In this document: piece by piece, positions 26,546 to 34,795 of the stretch
How the letters are laid out: each line of letters opens with the position of its first letter
How positions within the stretch are numbered: position 1 is the stretch's first letter
NCBI RefSeq assembly: GCF_049389645.1
Contig: NZ_CP186540.1
Span: 2,550,555 to 2,614,554 of the forward strand
Length of the DNA: 64,000 nt
DNA from: Alkalibacterium sp049389645
Lineage (GTDB): Bacteria > Bacillota > Bacilli > Lactobacillales > Carnobacteriaceae_A
Reading direction: 5' to 3'
Notes under the pieces: model-generated
Told to the model about the DNA's origin: nothing
Databases searched by the model: none
The model's input: only the letters and a program-made list of their open reading frames with translations
Position numbers and translations under genes: made by a program

Positions 26546-26986
26546 TTGACACTCTTTTATTTCGCACTGATTGCGAGTGGTATCGTGTTATTCTTCAAAG
26601 ATACAACAGGATTAAATCGCTTATATAAAGCCATCGATACATACACGCAGCAATTTAAAGTCGCTACGTTCATGTATATCGGAATAATGGGCATGGTGCT
26701 TGTGCCGTTAGATTTCATTGATCTGTCAATGATCGGTTTGTATGCTATGGCTTATCTTTTTGTCGGAGTGATCATGTATGGTCTCTACCGAAGACAACCC
26801 TTTAAAGTACTGAAATACGTCAGTTTAGTGCATGTACTAGGTCTACTTGGACGTTTAGTGGTTGAATGGCAGCCACTGAAACCATTAACACTGATCACTA
26901 TTCTTATCTATGCAGCTATTATTCCACTTTATATTTACATCATACAATTGGTCCTCACGCTCAATTTTTTTTCATCACACGAATAA
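26546..26986 (+). CDS. hypothetical membrane protein
   Basis: This 146-residue protein has about five hydrophobic segments: the N-terminal LFYFALIASGIVLFF, then FMYIGIMGMVLVPLDF, LYAMAYLFVGVIMYGL, VSLVHVLGLLGRLV and ITILIYAAIIPLYIYIIQLVL. Start is TTG at 26546, five bases after GGGGGAGG. The family is not recognised. The next gene, a broken membrane protein, starts 60 bases downstream without a clear terminator between them. Confidence 0.7.
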   Translation: MTLFYFALIASGIVLFFKDTTGLNRLYKAIDTYTQQFKVATFMYIGIMGMVLVPLDFIDLSMIGLYAMAYLFVGVIMYGLYRRQPFKVLKYVSLVHVLGLLGRLVVEWQPLKPLTLITILIYAAIIPLYIYIIQLVLTLNFFSSHE

Positions 26987-27046
26987 GCTATCACTAAATC
27001 AATCATTAGACTTAACAAGCTAAATGATACAGAAAAGGAAGGTACC

Positions 27047-28648
27047 ATGAAAAATTCAAAGAAAAGACTATTTTTATATATCGTATTACTATTGATCTCG
27101 TTAGCTGTATTTTACATATACACACCAGCGCTCAATATTCACTCTCAGGAGTTCAGATTCCTAATTATAATGCTGACGGTCGCGGTCATTGCTATCGAAA
27201 TAACGATAGACGGCCAATCTTTCTATAATAAAAAACTGAAATATGGCGCTTTCATCATCCCCATACTAATTGTTATAGGGATTGCAGTGGGCAACTTAGT
27301 TAATGGCGTCCTGTTTCGTGCCACTGATTATGCTGACTTGATTGAAGTCGAAGAAAAAAACTTTCAAGAAGATTACCCGGCCATGGACGAATCATCGATC
27401 CCGATGATGGATAGAGATACGGCTCAACGTCTAGGGGACAGACGAATCGGTTCAATCAGTGAACTCGTTTCTCAATTCGTTCCAGCAGAGACCTATACGT
27501 AAATCAATATCGATAACGAACCTTACCGTGTCACACCACTTCAATACGCCAGTTTCATGCGTTGGTTAAATAACCGCAACGAAGGCATTCCAAACTACTT
27601 GAAAGTCGACATGGTCACAGGTGCAGTAGAAGTGGAAGACCTTGAAGAAAATATCAAATACTCTGATTCAGAATTATTGAACCGCAATGTCAAACGCCAC
27701 TTGCGCTTCGCTTATCCGACCAGAATTTTTGCAGATCCGGATTTTGAAGTTGATGACGAAGGACACCCTTACTATATAGCGACGACTTATGAAAATGTTT
27801 TCTGGTTCAAACAGCTTGAACCCACCGGTCTGATCGTCCTAGACGCAGTCACAGGTGAATCAGAAGAATATGATTTAGAAAATATCCCGTCATGGGTCGA
27901 CCGTGTGTATTCATCCGAATTGATTTTGCAACAATTGAATTATAAAGGACAATACACCGGCGGATTCTTCAATGCCATGTTTGGAAAACGCGGTGTCACT
28001 CAAACAACAGACGGTTATAACTATATTCCGATGAACGATGATATTTATCTTTATACAGGTGTCACATCTATAAATAGAGATTCATCAAATATCGGATTCT
28101 ACCTCGTGAACATGCGTACGAAAGCAGCCGAGTTTTATCCTGTCACTTCCGCAGATGAATTTTCAGCAATGGATTCAGCAGAGGGCTCACTGCAGCAAAT
28201 GCGTTTTGAATCAACGTTCCCACTCTTGATCAGTTTGAATGAAAATCCGTATTACATTTCATCCCTAAAAGATGATTCCGGACTCGTTCGCTCCTATGCA
28301 TTGGTTGATGCTCAAGATTACCAAAAAGTCATCACCAGTGAAACTGTCGATGGGTTGATCGCGCAATTAAACGGTCAAAGTACGTCAGATGCTGATATGA
28401 CTGAGGCTGAAGATGTGGCTGAAATCGAAGAAGTGGACGAAGAAATCTTGAAACAAATCAGTGGTGAGGTTGAAAACATCTCCCAAGCCGTTGTTTCCGG
28501 CAATACCATTTACTACTTCATGATCGACGGCAGCATCTATAAAGCAGATATCACATTAAATGACGCTTTACCATTTGTCGAAGAAGGCCAAGTCATCGAA
28601 GGCGAAGCCACTGAAGAAAACGAATTTAAAGTCATAATTTTAGACTAG
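27047..28648 (+). pseudogene. membrane-anchored surface protein gene interrupted by an in-frame TAA
   Basis: One frame runs 534 codons from the ATG at 27047 (RBS AAGGAAGG) to TAG at 28646-28648, broken only by TAA at 27500-27502. The first part (151 residues) has three membrane helices (LFLYIVLLLISLAVFYIY, FLIIMLTVAVIAIEI, AFIIPILIVIGIAVGNLV). The part after the stop continues in phase through INIDNEPYRVTPLQYA and a large predicted extracellular domain with an acidic C-terminal region. No RBS supports reinitiation at the next ATG (27557). A single C-to-T change in CAA would create this stop. Either the gene is inactivated or the base is a sequencing error. Its function is unknown. Confidence 0.75.
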
Positions 28649-28655
28649 CACTAGC

Positions 28656-28710
28656 AGCCCTAGACATGGTCACTTAGTTTCTTAAGTGCCTTATGTCTAG
28701 GGCTTTTTTT
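28656..28710 (+). terminator. Rho-independent terminator, first copy of a duplicated module
   Basis: A long stem GCCCTAGACAT..CACTTA / TTAAGTG..ATGTCTAGGGC with loop GTTTC and seven T. A closely similar hairpin recurs at 30110-30161. Confidence 0.93.
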
Positions 28711-28750
28711 CATTTTTAAAATCAGACAATAGAGAATAGACGATATATTG

Positions 28751-28764
28751 TGAAACCGATTACA
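28751..28764 (+). promoter_or_regulatory. cre site (CcpA), first copy
   Basis: TGAAACCGATTACA matches TGWAANCGNTNWCA at every position. About 30 bases later comes an AT-rich TGTTAATATA promoter-like stretch. It belongs to the duplicated terminator-cre-promoter module. Confidence 0.65.
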
Positions 28765-28944
28765 AAGCTTTGGTTTTATTACATTTTGATGTTAATATAT
28801 TTATAAATAGAAAAAGAAAAGAGGAGAGAATGTTATGGGTCAATTCTACACTTCTTGATGCGGAGGATTGAACTTGGTATTAGTTATTAACAAAAAGGAT
28901 CGCCGTTAACTGCTTTTTGAATCCTATAAAAAAGGAGATGCAAC

Positions 28945-29892
28945 ATGGATATCTTATTCGCATGGTTATTTATTATAAGTACTATTATGGTAATAGTTTA
29001 TTTAGTAAAGGGACTATTATTCAAGCGAAAGCCAGCATTGAAAAAAGCAGGGATTGCCGGATTATTTATGATATCTTCTTTAATCTTATTTAGTATTGTG
29101 TCACCAGATACAGAGGAATATTTAACTGAAGATACTTCAGAAACAGATAGACTAGAGCAAGAGCAAGAAGAGCAAGAAGAGCAAGAAGAACAAGAAGCTC
29201 GAGATCAAGAAGAGCAAGAAGCTCGAGAACAAGAAGAGCAAGAAGCTCGAGAGCAAGAAGAACAAGAAGCTCGAGAACAAGAAGAGCAAGAAGCTCGAGA
29301 ACAAGAAGAACAAGAAGCTCGAGAACAAGAAGAGCAAGAAGCTCGAGAACAAGAAGCTCGAGAACAAGAAGAGCAAGAAGCCCGAGATCAAGAAGAACAA
29401 GAAGCTGAAGAGGAAGGAGCATTCGCGACCCGTTCCAATCCCGTACCTCTTGGTGAGTCTGTCGCCTTTACGGAAACCCATTCTAGTGACGACGGCACCG
29501 AATACGAGGCCCGTTATGAAATGAAGATAACCGATGTGGTCCGCGGCGACGAAGCCTTAACGGTTTTACAAGCAGAGAACGAGGTCAATGAGCCCGCACC
29601 TGAAGGCATGGAATGGGCTATCATCACGATTGAAGGTACACTCTTAGAATGGGATAAAGATGCTCCCTATACTGTTTTGCATTTGTTTTCCGTGATTGAT
29701 TCAAGCGGAAGCGAAGTCCCTCAGGATGAGTCTGCGTCACTGGACGGTAACTTATACTTGCTTGTAGAGTTGTCCCCGGGTGAACAAATACGGGGACGCA
29801 TCGCAAAATACATGCCCGTGGGTGACCCCAGCTTGCTTGAACTGATCGACCTATCTGGCAACGATGGGATTTACTTTTCGTTAACTGAATAG
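28945..29892 (+). CDS. membrane-anchored protein with Glu/Gln/Arg repeat stalk and DUF4352-like domain
   Basis: This 315-residue protein has two N-terminal hydrophobic segments (about 3-23 and 35-50), then a highly charged stalk (about residues 62-155) built from EEQEAREQ octapeptides, then a C-terminal beta domain. That domain (NPVPLGESVAFTET... YEMKITDVVRG... EGMEWAIITIEGTL) resembles DUF4352 / telokin-like domains that bacteria display outside the membrane. AAAGGAG is the RBS. It is transcribed from the first cre-containing module. Stalk length is encoded by 24-bp repeats and could vary between strains. The ligand is unknown. Confidence 0.8.
   Translation: MDILFAWLFIISTIMVIVYLVKGLLFKRKPALKKAGIAGLFMISSLILFSIVSPDTEEYLTEDTSETDRLEQEQEEQEEQEEQEARDQEEQEAREQEEQEAREQEEQEAREQEEQEAREQEEQEAREQEEQEAREQEAREQEEQEARDQEEQEAEEEGAFATRSNPVPLGESVAFTETHSSDDGTEYEARYEMKITDVVRGDEALTVLQAENEVNEPAPEGMEWAIITIEGTLLEWDKDAPYTVLHLFSVIDSSGSEVPQDESASLDGNLYLLVELSPGEQIRGRIAKYMPVGDPSLLELIDLSGNDGIYFSLTE
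29155..29408 (+). repeat. in-gene 24-bp tandem repeats encoding EEQEAREQ
   Basis: GAAGAGCAAGAAGCTCGAGAACAA-type units, some shortened by 12 bases, repeat about ten times. All length steps are multiples of 3, so copy-number change keeps the frame. Both minus-strand frames are also open here, purely because of the repeat. Confidence 0.9.
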
Positions 29893-29938
29893 ATACCCAT
29901 TTTTATAGTTAACAAGGGCGCTCTGGTTTCATAACAAC

Positions 29939-30136
29939 TTGTTGTGGTTCAAAGACAAGTATACCTATTACGAAAAAATGGAGAAAATCAGCGGGCACAT
30001 CAAATCACAGGCAAAATACTTCAACCTGAAAGAAGACTTGTCACACCGACACAGACTGCGGTACCAAGAAATGCATAAGTTAAACAAAGATGACAAGCAC
30101 TTTCAAATTCCTATACATGATCACTTAGTTTCTTAA
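29939..30136 (+). pseudogene. possible gene fragment
   Basis: A 65-codon frame, rich in Lys, His and Tyr (KDKYTYYEKMEKISGHIKSQ..., LSHRHRLRYQEMHKLNKDD), runs straight into the second terminator copy. No RBS precedes its ATG-less start region. Open sequence continues upstream only to about 29911. It looks like the 3' end of a helical protein gene that lost its front, left attached to its terminator. No family is recognised. Confidence 0.3.
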
Positions 30137-30161
30137 GTGCCTCATGTGTAGGCTTTTTTTT
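30110..30161 (+). terminator. Rho-independent terminator, second copy of the duplicated module
   Basis: CCTATACATGATCACTTA / TTAAGTGCCTCATGTGTAGG with the same loop (GTTTC) and eight T. The hairpin core TCACTTAGTTTCTTAAGTGCC is nearly identical to that at 28656-28710. Confidence 0.9.
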
Positions 30162-30191
30162 ATAAAACTAAAGATAATAGGCGTTATTCCG

Positions 30192-30205
30192 TGAAATCGA
30201 TTACA
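30192..30205 (+). promoter_or_regulatory. cre site (CcpA), second copy
   Basis: TGAAATCGATTACA, a full match to TGWAANCGNTNWCA, is at the same distance from its terminator as the first copy. It is followed by ATGTTAATATATA. Confidence 0.65.
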
Positions 30206-30277
30206 AATTTATGGTTTTATGCATTTAACAATGTTAATATATATACAAATAAAAAATAAGGCCTAGGAGGAATTGTT

Positions 30278-31027
30278 TTGTCAAAGAAAAAATTTTATGA
30301 TGCGGATGGGAATGAAGTGAAAGCAAAAAGTGTGAAACCATTTTACAAGAAATGGTGGTTTATTGCCCTTGTAGTAATCTTTGTTTTTAATGCCATAAAC
30401 TCGATGGGTGATGACGACGAAACAGAAGTAGAAACAGATGATGCTGAACTGGTCCAAGAGGTCGAGGCAAGCGATGAAGTTGAAGAAGAAAGTGAAGAAG
30501 TTGTGGAAGAGGAACCTGAAGAAGATGAAAGTGAAGAAACAGAAGATGTAGCAGAAGAAACTGAAGAAGATGTTCCTACTGAATTTCAATCAGCTTTAAA
30601 TAAAGCAGAATCCTATTCAAGTTTGCTAAATATGTCAAAACAAGGATTATATAATCAATTAACTTCAGAATACGGAGATCAGTTCTCAGAAGAAGCAGCT
30701 CAATATGCAATCGATAATATAGATGCTGATTTTAATGAAAATGCTCTAGCAAAGGCCGAGACATACAGTGACACCATGCACATGTCCAAAAAAGGGATAT
30801 TTGATCAATTAACATCTGAATATGGCGAGCAGTTTACAGAAGAAGAAGCGAATTACGCTATAGAAAATCTAGTAACAGACTATAAAGAAAATGCCTTGAA
30901 AAAAGCGAAAACTTACCAAGAAAGTATGGATATGTCTCCTGAGGGAATTAGGGACCAATTAATGTCGGAATATGGTGAACAATTTACGAAAGAAGAAGCT
31001 GATTACGCTATAAGCAATCTAGAATAA
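30278..31027 (+). CDS. membrane-anchored protein with three Ltp (superinfection-exclusion-like) repeats
   Basis: The 249 residues comprise a short cytosolic N-terminus, one membrane helix (WWFIALVVIFVFNAIN, about 26-41), a long acidic Glu/Asp linker (44-100) and three 50-residue repeats (106-155, 156-205, 206-249). Each repeat has the pattern AL-KAE-Y-----MS--G---QL-SEYG-QF--E-A-YAI-N. This is the Ltp domain (host cell surface-exposed lipoprotein family), known from streptococcal phage TP-J34, where it blocks DNA injection by superinfecting phage. Here a transmembrane helix replaces the lipobox. Start is TTG after TAGGAGG. It could be a chromosomal anti-phage factor or a general surface protein. 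Confidence 0.82.
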   Translation: MSKKKFYDADGNEVKAKSVKPFYKKWWFIALVVIFVFNAINSMGDDDETEVETDDAELVQEVEASDEVEEESEEVVEEEPEEDESEETEDVAEETEEDVPTEFQSALNKAESYSSLLNMSKQGLYNQLTSEYGDQFSEEAAQYAIDNIDADFNENALAKAETYSDTMHMSKKGIFDQLTSEYGEQFTEEEANYAIENLVTDYKENALKKAKTYQESMDMSPEGIRDQLMSEYGEQFTKEEADYAISNLE

Positions 31028-31035
31028 TTAATTTT

Positions 31036-31068
31036 GAGCCTATGTTGTTTTTTTGACATAGGTTCTTT
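31036..31068 (+). terminator. possible terminator after the Ltp-repeat gene
   Basis: GAgCCTATGT / ACATAGGTTC stem with a T-rich 10-nt loop and a short TTCTTTAT tail. Modest strength. Confidence 0.5.
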
Positions 31069-31164
31069 ATCTGTACTGTATAAAAATGGTATAGTTAGGA
31101 AGTAACGTTATTGATCACAACGATATTTTAAAAAAAATAATTAAAAATCGAGAAAGGGGAGCAT

Positions 31165-32028
31165 ATGTCTGTAGGAATGGTATTAGAAGGCGGCGGTATG
31201 AGAGGTCTTTATACTGCCGGAGTTCTGGATACGTTAATAGATGAAGAGATTCAAATAGATGGCATGGTCACTGTATCAGCTGGTGCTTTATTCGGTATCA
31301 ATTTTGCTTCCAAACAAAAGGGACGTGCTCTCAGGTATAACAAAACGTACATAAGAGACAAACGTTATATCAGTTTAAGAAGCTTCCTGAAAACAGGCGA
31401 CATCGTCAATAAAGACTTTGCTTTCTACACGATCCCGTTTTCTCTGGATATCTTTGATGAAAAAGCATTTAAACAGTCAGGTATTGATTTTTATGTAACG
31501 GTCACCAATATGGAAACAGGAAAACCGGAATATGTTTTGATTACAGAACCATTTAATCAGATGGAAGCACTCAGAGCCTCAGGTTCAATGCCTTTTGTTT
31601 CTCGACCCATCGTTCATAAAGGGTCAAACTATTTAGATGGTGGTGCGAGTGACAGTATCCCTATTAAAAAAGCGAGAACCTTAGGATATGATAAAAACAT
31701 CATTATTTTAACGCGACCTCTTGATTATAGAAAGACTAAACCAAACAATTTTATGATCGACCGCTGGTATAAAAACTACCCGGCCTTTAAACATACATTA
31801 AAGAATAGGTATAACAATTATAATGACACCATTGAGAAAGTTATTGAGGACGAACAGTCAGGCAACGCATTCGTTATTAGACCTTCTGAAACAATCCCAA
31901 TCAAGCGATTGGAGCGCGACCCTGCTAAATTACAAGTAATGTACGATTTAGGTGTTAAAGATGCTGAGAAACGACTTTTGGAGTTGAAAAATTATCTAAA
32001 TCCGTCACTACTATCAAATAAAAATTGA
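31165..32028 (+). CDS. patatin-like phospholipase
   Basis: This 287-residue lipid acyl hydrolase of the bacterial patatin group resembles YjjU/RssA-type proteins. The oxyanion loop GGGMRG is at 9-14, nucleophile Ser38 lies in VTVSAGA, and the catalytic Asp158 is in YLDGGA, forming the Ser-Asp dyad. There is no signal peptide. RBS GAAAGGGG precedes the ATG. It is followed after 15 bases by an unrecognised gene, so the two likely form an operon. Substrate is probably membrane lipids or acyl esters (inference). Confidence 0.87.
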   Translation: MSVGMVLEGGGMRGLYTAGVLDTLIDEEIQIDGMVTVSAGALFGINFASKQKGRALRYNKTYIRDKRYISLRSFLKTGDIVNKDFAFYTIPFSLDIFDEKAFKQSGIDFYVTVTNMETGKPEYVLITEPFNQMEALRASGSMPFVSRPIVHKGSNYLDGGASDSIPIKKARTLGYDKNIIILTRPLDYRKTKPNNFMIDRWYKNYPAFKHTLKNRYNNYNDTIEKVIEDEQSGNAFVIRPSETIPIKRLERDPAKLQVMYDLGVKDAEKRLLELKNYLNPSLLSNKN

Positions 32029-32043
32029 AAGGAATATGAATAA

Positions 32044-32613
32044 ATGTCTGACCTGAATAATTTTTTGAATGAACGACCATGGGCAAGAGAATATCTTTTT
32101 TTTGATCCGGATCTTAATGAACTCGGTGTTGTTTATGAAACAAATTTAAACAAATTTAAAACCTTTGTCTATTCGATGGAAGAAGTAAGAGAAAACAGTG
32201 ACCGCTGGCTGAAGCGCTACGATCTGCCAGATCACAAAGCGATTATTGAATTGCTTGCTGTATTCAAAATAACGACAACCAGCGGACCAACGACCATTGA
32301 ACAACAAGACCTATTTTTCGATGTATTGAGTGCCTTTATTAAAACTGATCAAGAAAAAGGGAAATCATTGGACGACATATTTGAAGACAAAGACGCACTC
32401 GCATTGGCACGTCTCTATCAAGTCAAAGATGAAAAATGGACCAAAAAATATTTGACATGGATATTGTACGAATTAGGTGCTATCAGCAAAACGAAAGGCC
32501 CAGATTATTTTGGAGAGAATGACAGTGCCTTTACCACTTACGATTTCTTGAAAAATGCATCGGACGGGAAATGGCGTCCACAAATGCATTTTTCCGAAGA
32601 GGATAACGTTTAA
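32044..32613 (+). CDS. hypothetical protein
   Basis: This 189-residue soluble protein has no family I recognise and no signal peptide or membrane helix. It starts SDLNNFLNERPWAREYLFFDPDLNELGVVYE and is rich in aromatic and acidic residues (WTKKYLTWILYELGA). It lies 15 bases after the patatin gene, with AAAGGAA as RBS, and 43 bases before an acetyltransferase gene, suggesting one transcript. Confidence 0.7.
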   Translation: MSDLNNFLNERPWAREYLFFDPDLNELGVVYETNLNKFKTFVYSMEEVRENSDRWLKRYDLPDHKAIIELLAVFKITTTSGPTTIEQQDLFFDVLSAFIKTDQEKGKSLDDIFEDKDALALARLYQVKDEKWTKKYLTWILYELGAISKTKGPDYFGENDSAFTTYDFLKNASDGKWRPQMHFSEEDNV

Positions 32614-32656
32614 CAGGAAAGTATCACCAATCAGTTATTAAAGATGGAGGATTTTC

Positions 32657-33211
32657 ATGCCTAACTTTCCAATCATAGAAACAGATAGATTGATATTGAG
32701 AGAAGTTACACCAGAAGATGCTACGGCTATGTATGCATACCTTTCAGATAAAGATGTTGTGACAAATATGGGACTAGAACCATACAAATCATCGAGCGAC
32801 GTTCTAAACGAAGAAATTAATTGGTACAAATCGATTATTGTAGAAGGAACAGGTATCAGGTGGGTAATTACCAAAAGGGAAAGTAACGTTGTTATAGGCA
32901 GCTGTGGTTTCCTAAATATGAGTCGTGGACATCATCGTGCAGAAATAGGGTTTGAACTACACAAAGAATATTGGAAGCAAGGAATCTCTAGTGAAGCCGT
33001 TGAAGCTGTTATTCAGCATGGTTATATGAATTTAAATTTAGAGAGAATAGAAGCTATAGTTGACCCTGAAAATTTCTTGTCCCAAAAACTATTGGAAAAG
33101 CAGGGTTTCAAAAAAGAAGGCTTGCTGAGGCATTATGAATACAATTTTGGGGAATTCAGTGATGTTTATATGTATTCACTGCTTAAAAAAGATTTCAAAA
33201 CAAAGATATAA
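32657..33211 (+). CDS. GNAT family N-acetyltransferase (RimJ-like)
   Basis: This 184-residue acetyl-CoA-dependent transferase opens FPIIETDRLILREVTPEDATAMYAYLSD, typical of the RimJ/RimL subgroup. It has the V-x-IGSCGF beta strand, an AEIGFELHKEYWKQGISSEAV acetyl-CoA loop and NLERIEAIVDPENFLSQKLLEKQGFKKEG. The substrate could be an N-terminal amine of a protein or a small molecule. GGAGG lies upstream of the ATG. Confidence 0.88.
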   Translation: MPNFPIIETDRLILREVTPEDATAMYAYLSDKDVVTNMGLEPYKSSSDVLNEEINWYKSIIVEGTGIRWVITKRESNVVIGSCGFLNMSRGHHRAEIGFELHKEYWKQGISSEAVEAVIQHGYMNLNLERIEAIVDPENFLSQKLLEKQGFKKEGLLRHYEYNFGEFSDVYMYSLLKKDFKTKI

Positions 33212-33445
33212 GCACGATACTCTCGGAAAATTTTATTTTGTGTTCATTCTTCTAAACTACTTGAACTTATAATATTTTTTTTAAATTTAGCACCTTATTT
33301 CGGGATTATCCTTGCATGTAATTCTATTGATAAATCTAGTATAATAGAAGCGTCGAGTAATTATAATAAAATAATTCTTAAGGATCCTATCTGATTTTCT
33401 ACCATCAAAATCAAGTTTATTTAAATAAGAAAGAAGGTCATAAAC

Positions 33446-33784
33446 ATGTTAACATACCTAGTCTTGGCCGTGGTTCTATTGATCATTGGTTATACTGTTC
33501 ATATTCATAAATGGAACATGTTGATAGCCGGATACAATGCGAGGACTACAGAGGAAAAAGAAAATATCGATACAGAAGGTCTTGGGAAATTCCTCGGGTT
33601 TTACGGATACATCAGTGGTGGTTTTTTCCTTCTGCTGACTGTTCTCGAGTTACTGGGACTAACTATCCCTCCGAATCCGATCGCGGTTATATTCGTCATC
33701 TGGACTATAGTCATTCTATATATAGCACAAAAATATGACGGCAATACTAAAATGGGTAAGAATTTCAATGAGCGTAAAAAATAA
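33446..33784 (+). CDS. DUF3784 family small membrane protein
   Basis: This 112-residue protein has three membrane helices (LVLAVVLLIIGYTVHI, YISGGFFLLLTVLELLGL and IAVIFVIWTIVILYIA). The motif MLIAGYNARTTEEKENIDTEGLGKFLG between the first two is the DUF3784 mark. Function is unknown. RBS AAGAAGG precedes the ATG, and 67 bases separate it from the next gene. Confidence 0.8.
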   Translation: MLTYLVLAVVLLIIGYTVHIHKWNMLIAGYNARTTEEKENIDTEGLGKFLGFYGYISGGFFLLLTVLELLGLTIPPNPIAVIFVIWTIVILYIAQKYDGNTKMGKNFNERKK

Positions 33785-33851
33785 AAAGCTGCGAATCTCT
33801 TGCATTATTTGAAAAAAGATAAAGGCAATGAGGTGCAGGAGGTCATCCAAC

Positions 33852-34757
33852 ATGAACGACTTGAAAGAATATACAAAACAAGTAGCGAAGAAACATGGTA
33901 TGGATTTACTGAAAAGCTCGATGAAAATCGAATCCATGGGGCTGGATTTCCAGGTTGTTTTCGCAAAGGATACTGAGGGACAAGATTGGGTATGCAGAGT
34001 TCCTAGACGAAAAGATGTTTTTGATAAGATCAAGAAGGAAAAAGAAATTCTGGATTTCATCAGTCAACATCAATCAACTTTTGAAGTCCCAATGTGGAAA
34101 GTAGCGACGGAAGATATTATTGTCTACAAGAAACTTCAAGGTGTCCCGGCTGTCAAGACAAATCTAGAAACACAGGAACAAGCGTGGGTCTTTGACTCAG
34201 AATTGGTTCCTGAAGCTTATCTGATAAGTCTGGGAAAAGTACTGGCTGCTCTGCATGCACTCCCGCTGAATAAAGCGATAGAGGCTAGTATTCCTGTACA
34301 AGAAGCCGAGGACGTCCGCCAAACCATGAAAACTCGTATGCATAAGATCAAAGAGTCGTATGACATTCATCCCCTGCTGTGGGAACGCTGGCAGAGCTGG
34401 GTAAATAATGATTCCTTATGGCCAAAACAGTCGGGTCTAACGCATGGAGACTTGTTCCCAGGACATACGCTAGTTGATTTAGACTATCGTGTAACAGGCA
34501 TCATTGACTGGACCGAGGCAGCAAGTACAGATACATCTGTCGATTTCACTGCTATTTATCTGCTTTTTGGAGAAGACGCTCTGAACAAACTTCTACAAAG
34601 TTACCAGTCAGCCGGAGGTTACGTCTGGCCTAAGATGAAAGAACACATTATCGAACGCTTAGCCACGCAGGCCATCACTATTGCTGAATTCGCAGAATCA
34701 TCAGGTATGGAAGAATACCGTACGATGGCTCAGGATATGCTGCAAAATAAGGCCTGA
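33852..34757 (+). CDS. macrolide 2'-phosphotransferase (Mph) family protein
   Basis: This 301-residue kinase of the aminoglycoside/macrolide phosphotransferase fold would add phosphate from a nucleotide to the 2'-hydroxyl of macrolides if it is a true Mph. Its N-lobe contains VFAKDTEGQDWVCRVPRR. The catalytic loop is LTHGDLFPGHTLVD (Asp200) and the metal-binding Asp219 is in GIIDWTEA; both motifs are typical of Mph(B)/Mph(C)-like proteins. AGGAGG lies 9 bases before the ATG at 33852, ruling out the 8-codon longer form. No mobile element adjoins it, so it looks intrinsic; intrinsic homologues may confer little or no resistance. Confidence 0.78.
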   Translation: MNDLKEYTKQVAKKHGMDLLKSSMKIESMGLDFQVVFAKDTEGQDWVCRVPRRKDVFDKIKKEKEILDFISQHQSTFEVPMWKVATEDIIVYKKLQGVPAVKTNLETQEQAWVFDSELVPEAYLISLGKVLAALHALPLNKAIEASIPVQEAEDVRQTMKTRMHKIKESYDIHPLLWERWQSWVNNDSLWPKQSGLTHGDLFPGHTLVDLDYRVTGIIDWTEAASTDTSVDFTAIYLLFGEDALNKLLQSYQSAGGYVWPKMKEHIIERLATQAITIAEFAESSGMEEYRTMAQDMLQNKA

Positions 34758-34795
34758 CCGTTCCATTTGATGAACGACCAGACCGTTAAGATTTT

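Noticed and set aside
29090..29481. two minus-strand frames of about 110 codons rich in Leu/Phe/Ser
   Set aside because: They are mirror images of the Glu/Gln/Arg repeat in the plus-strand gene.
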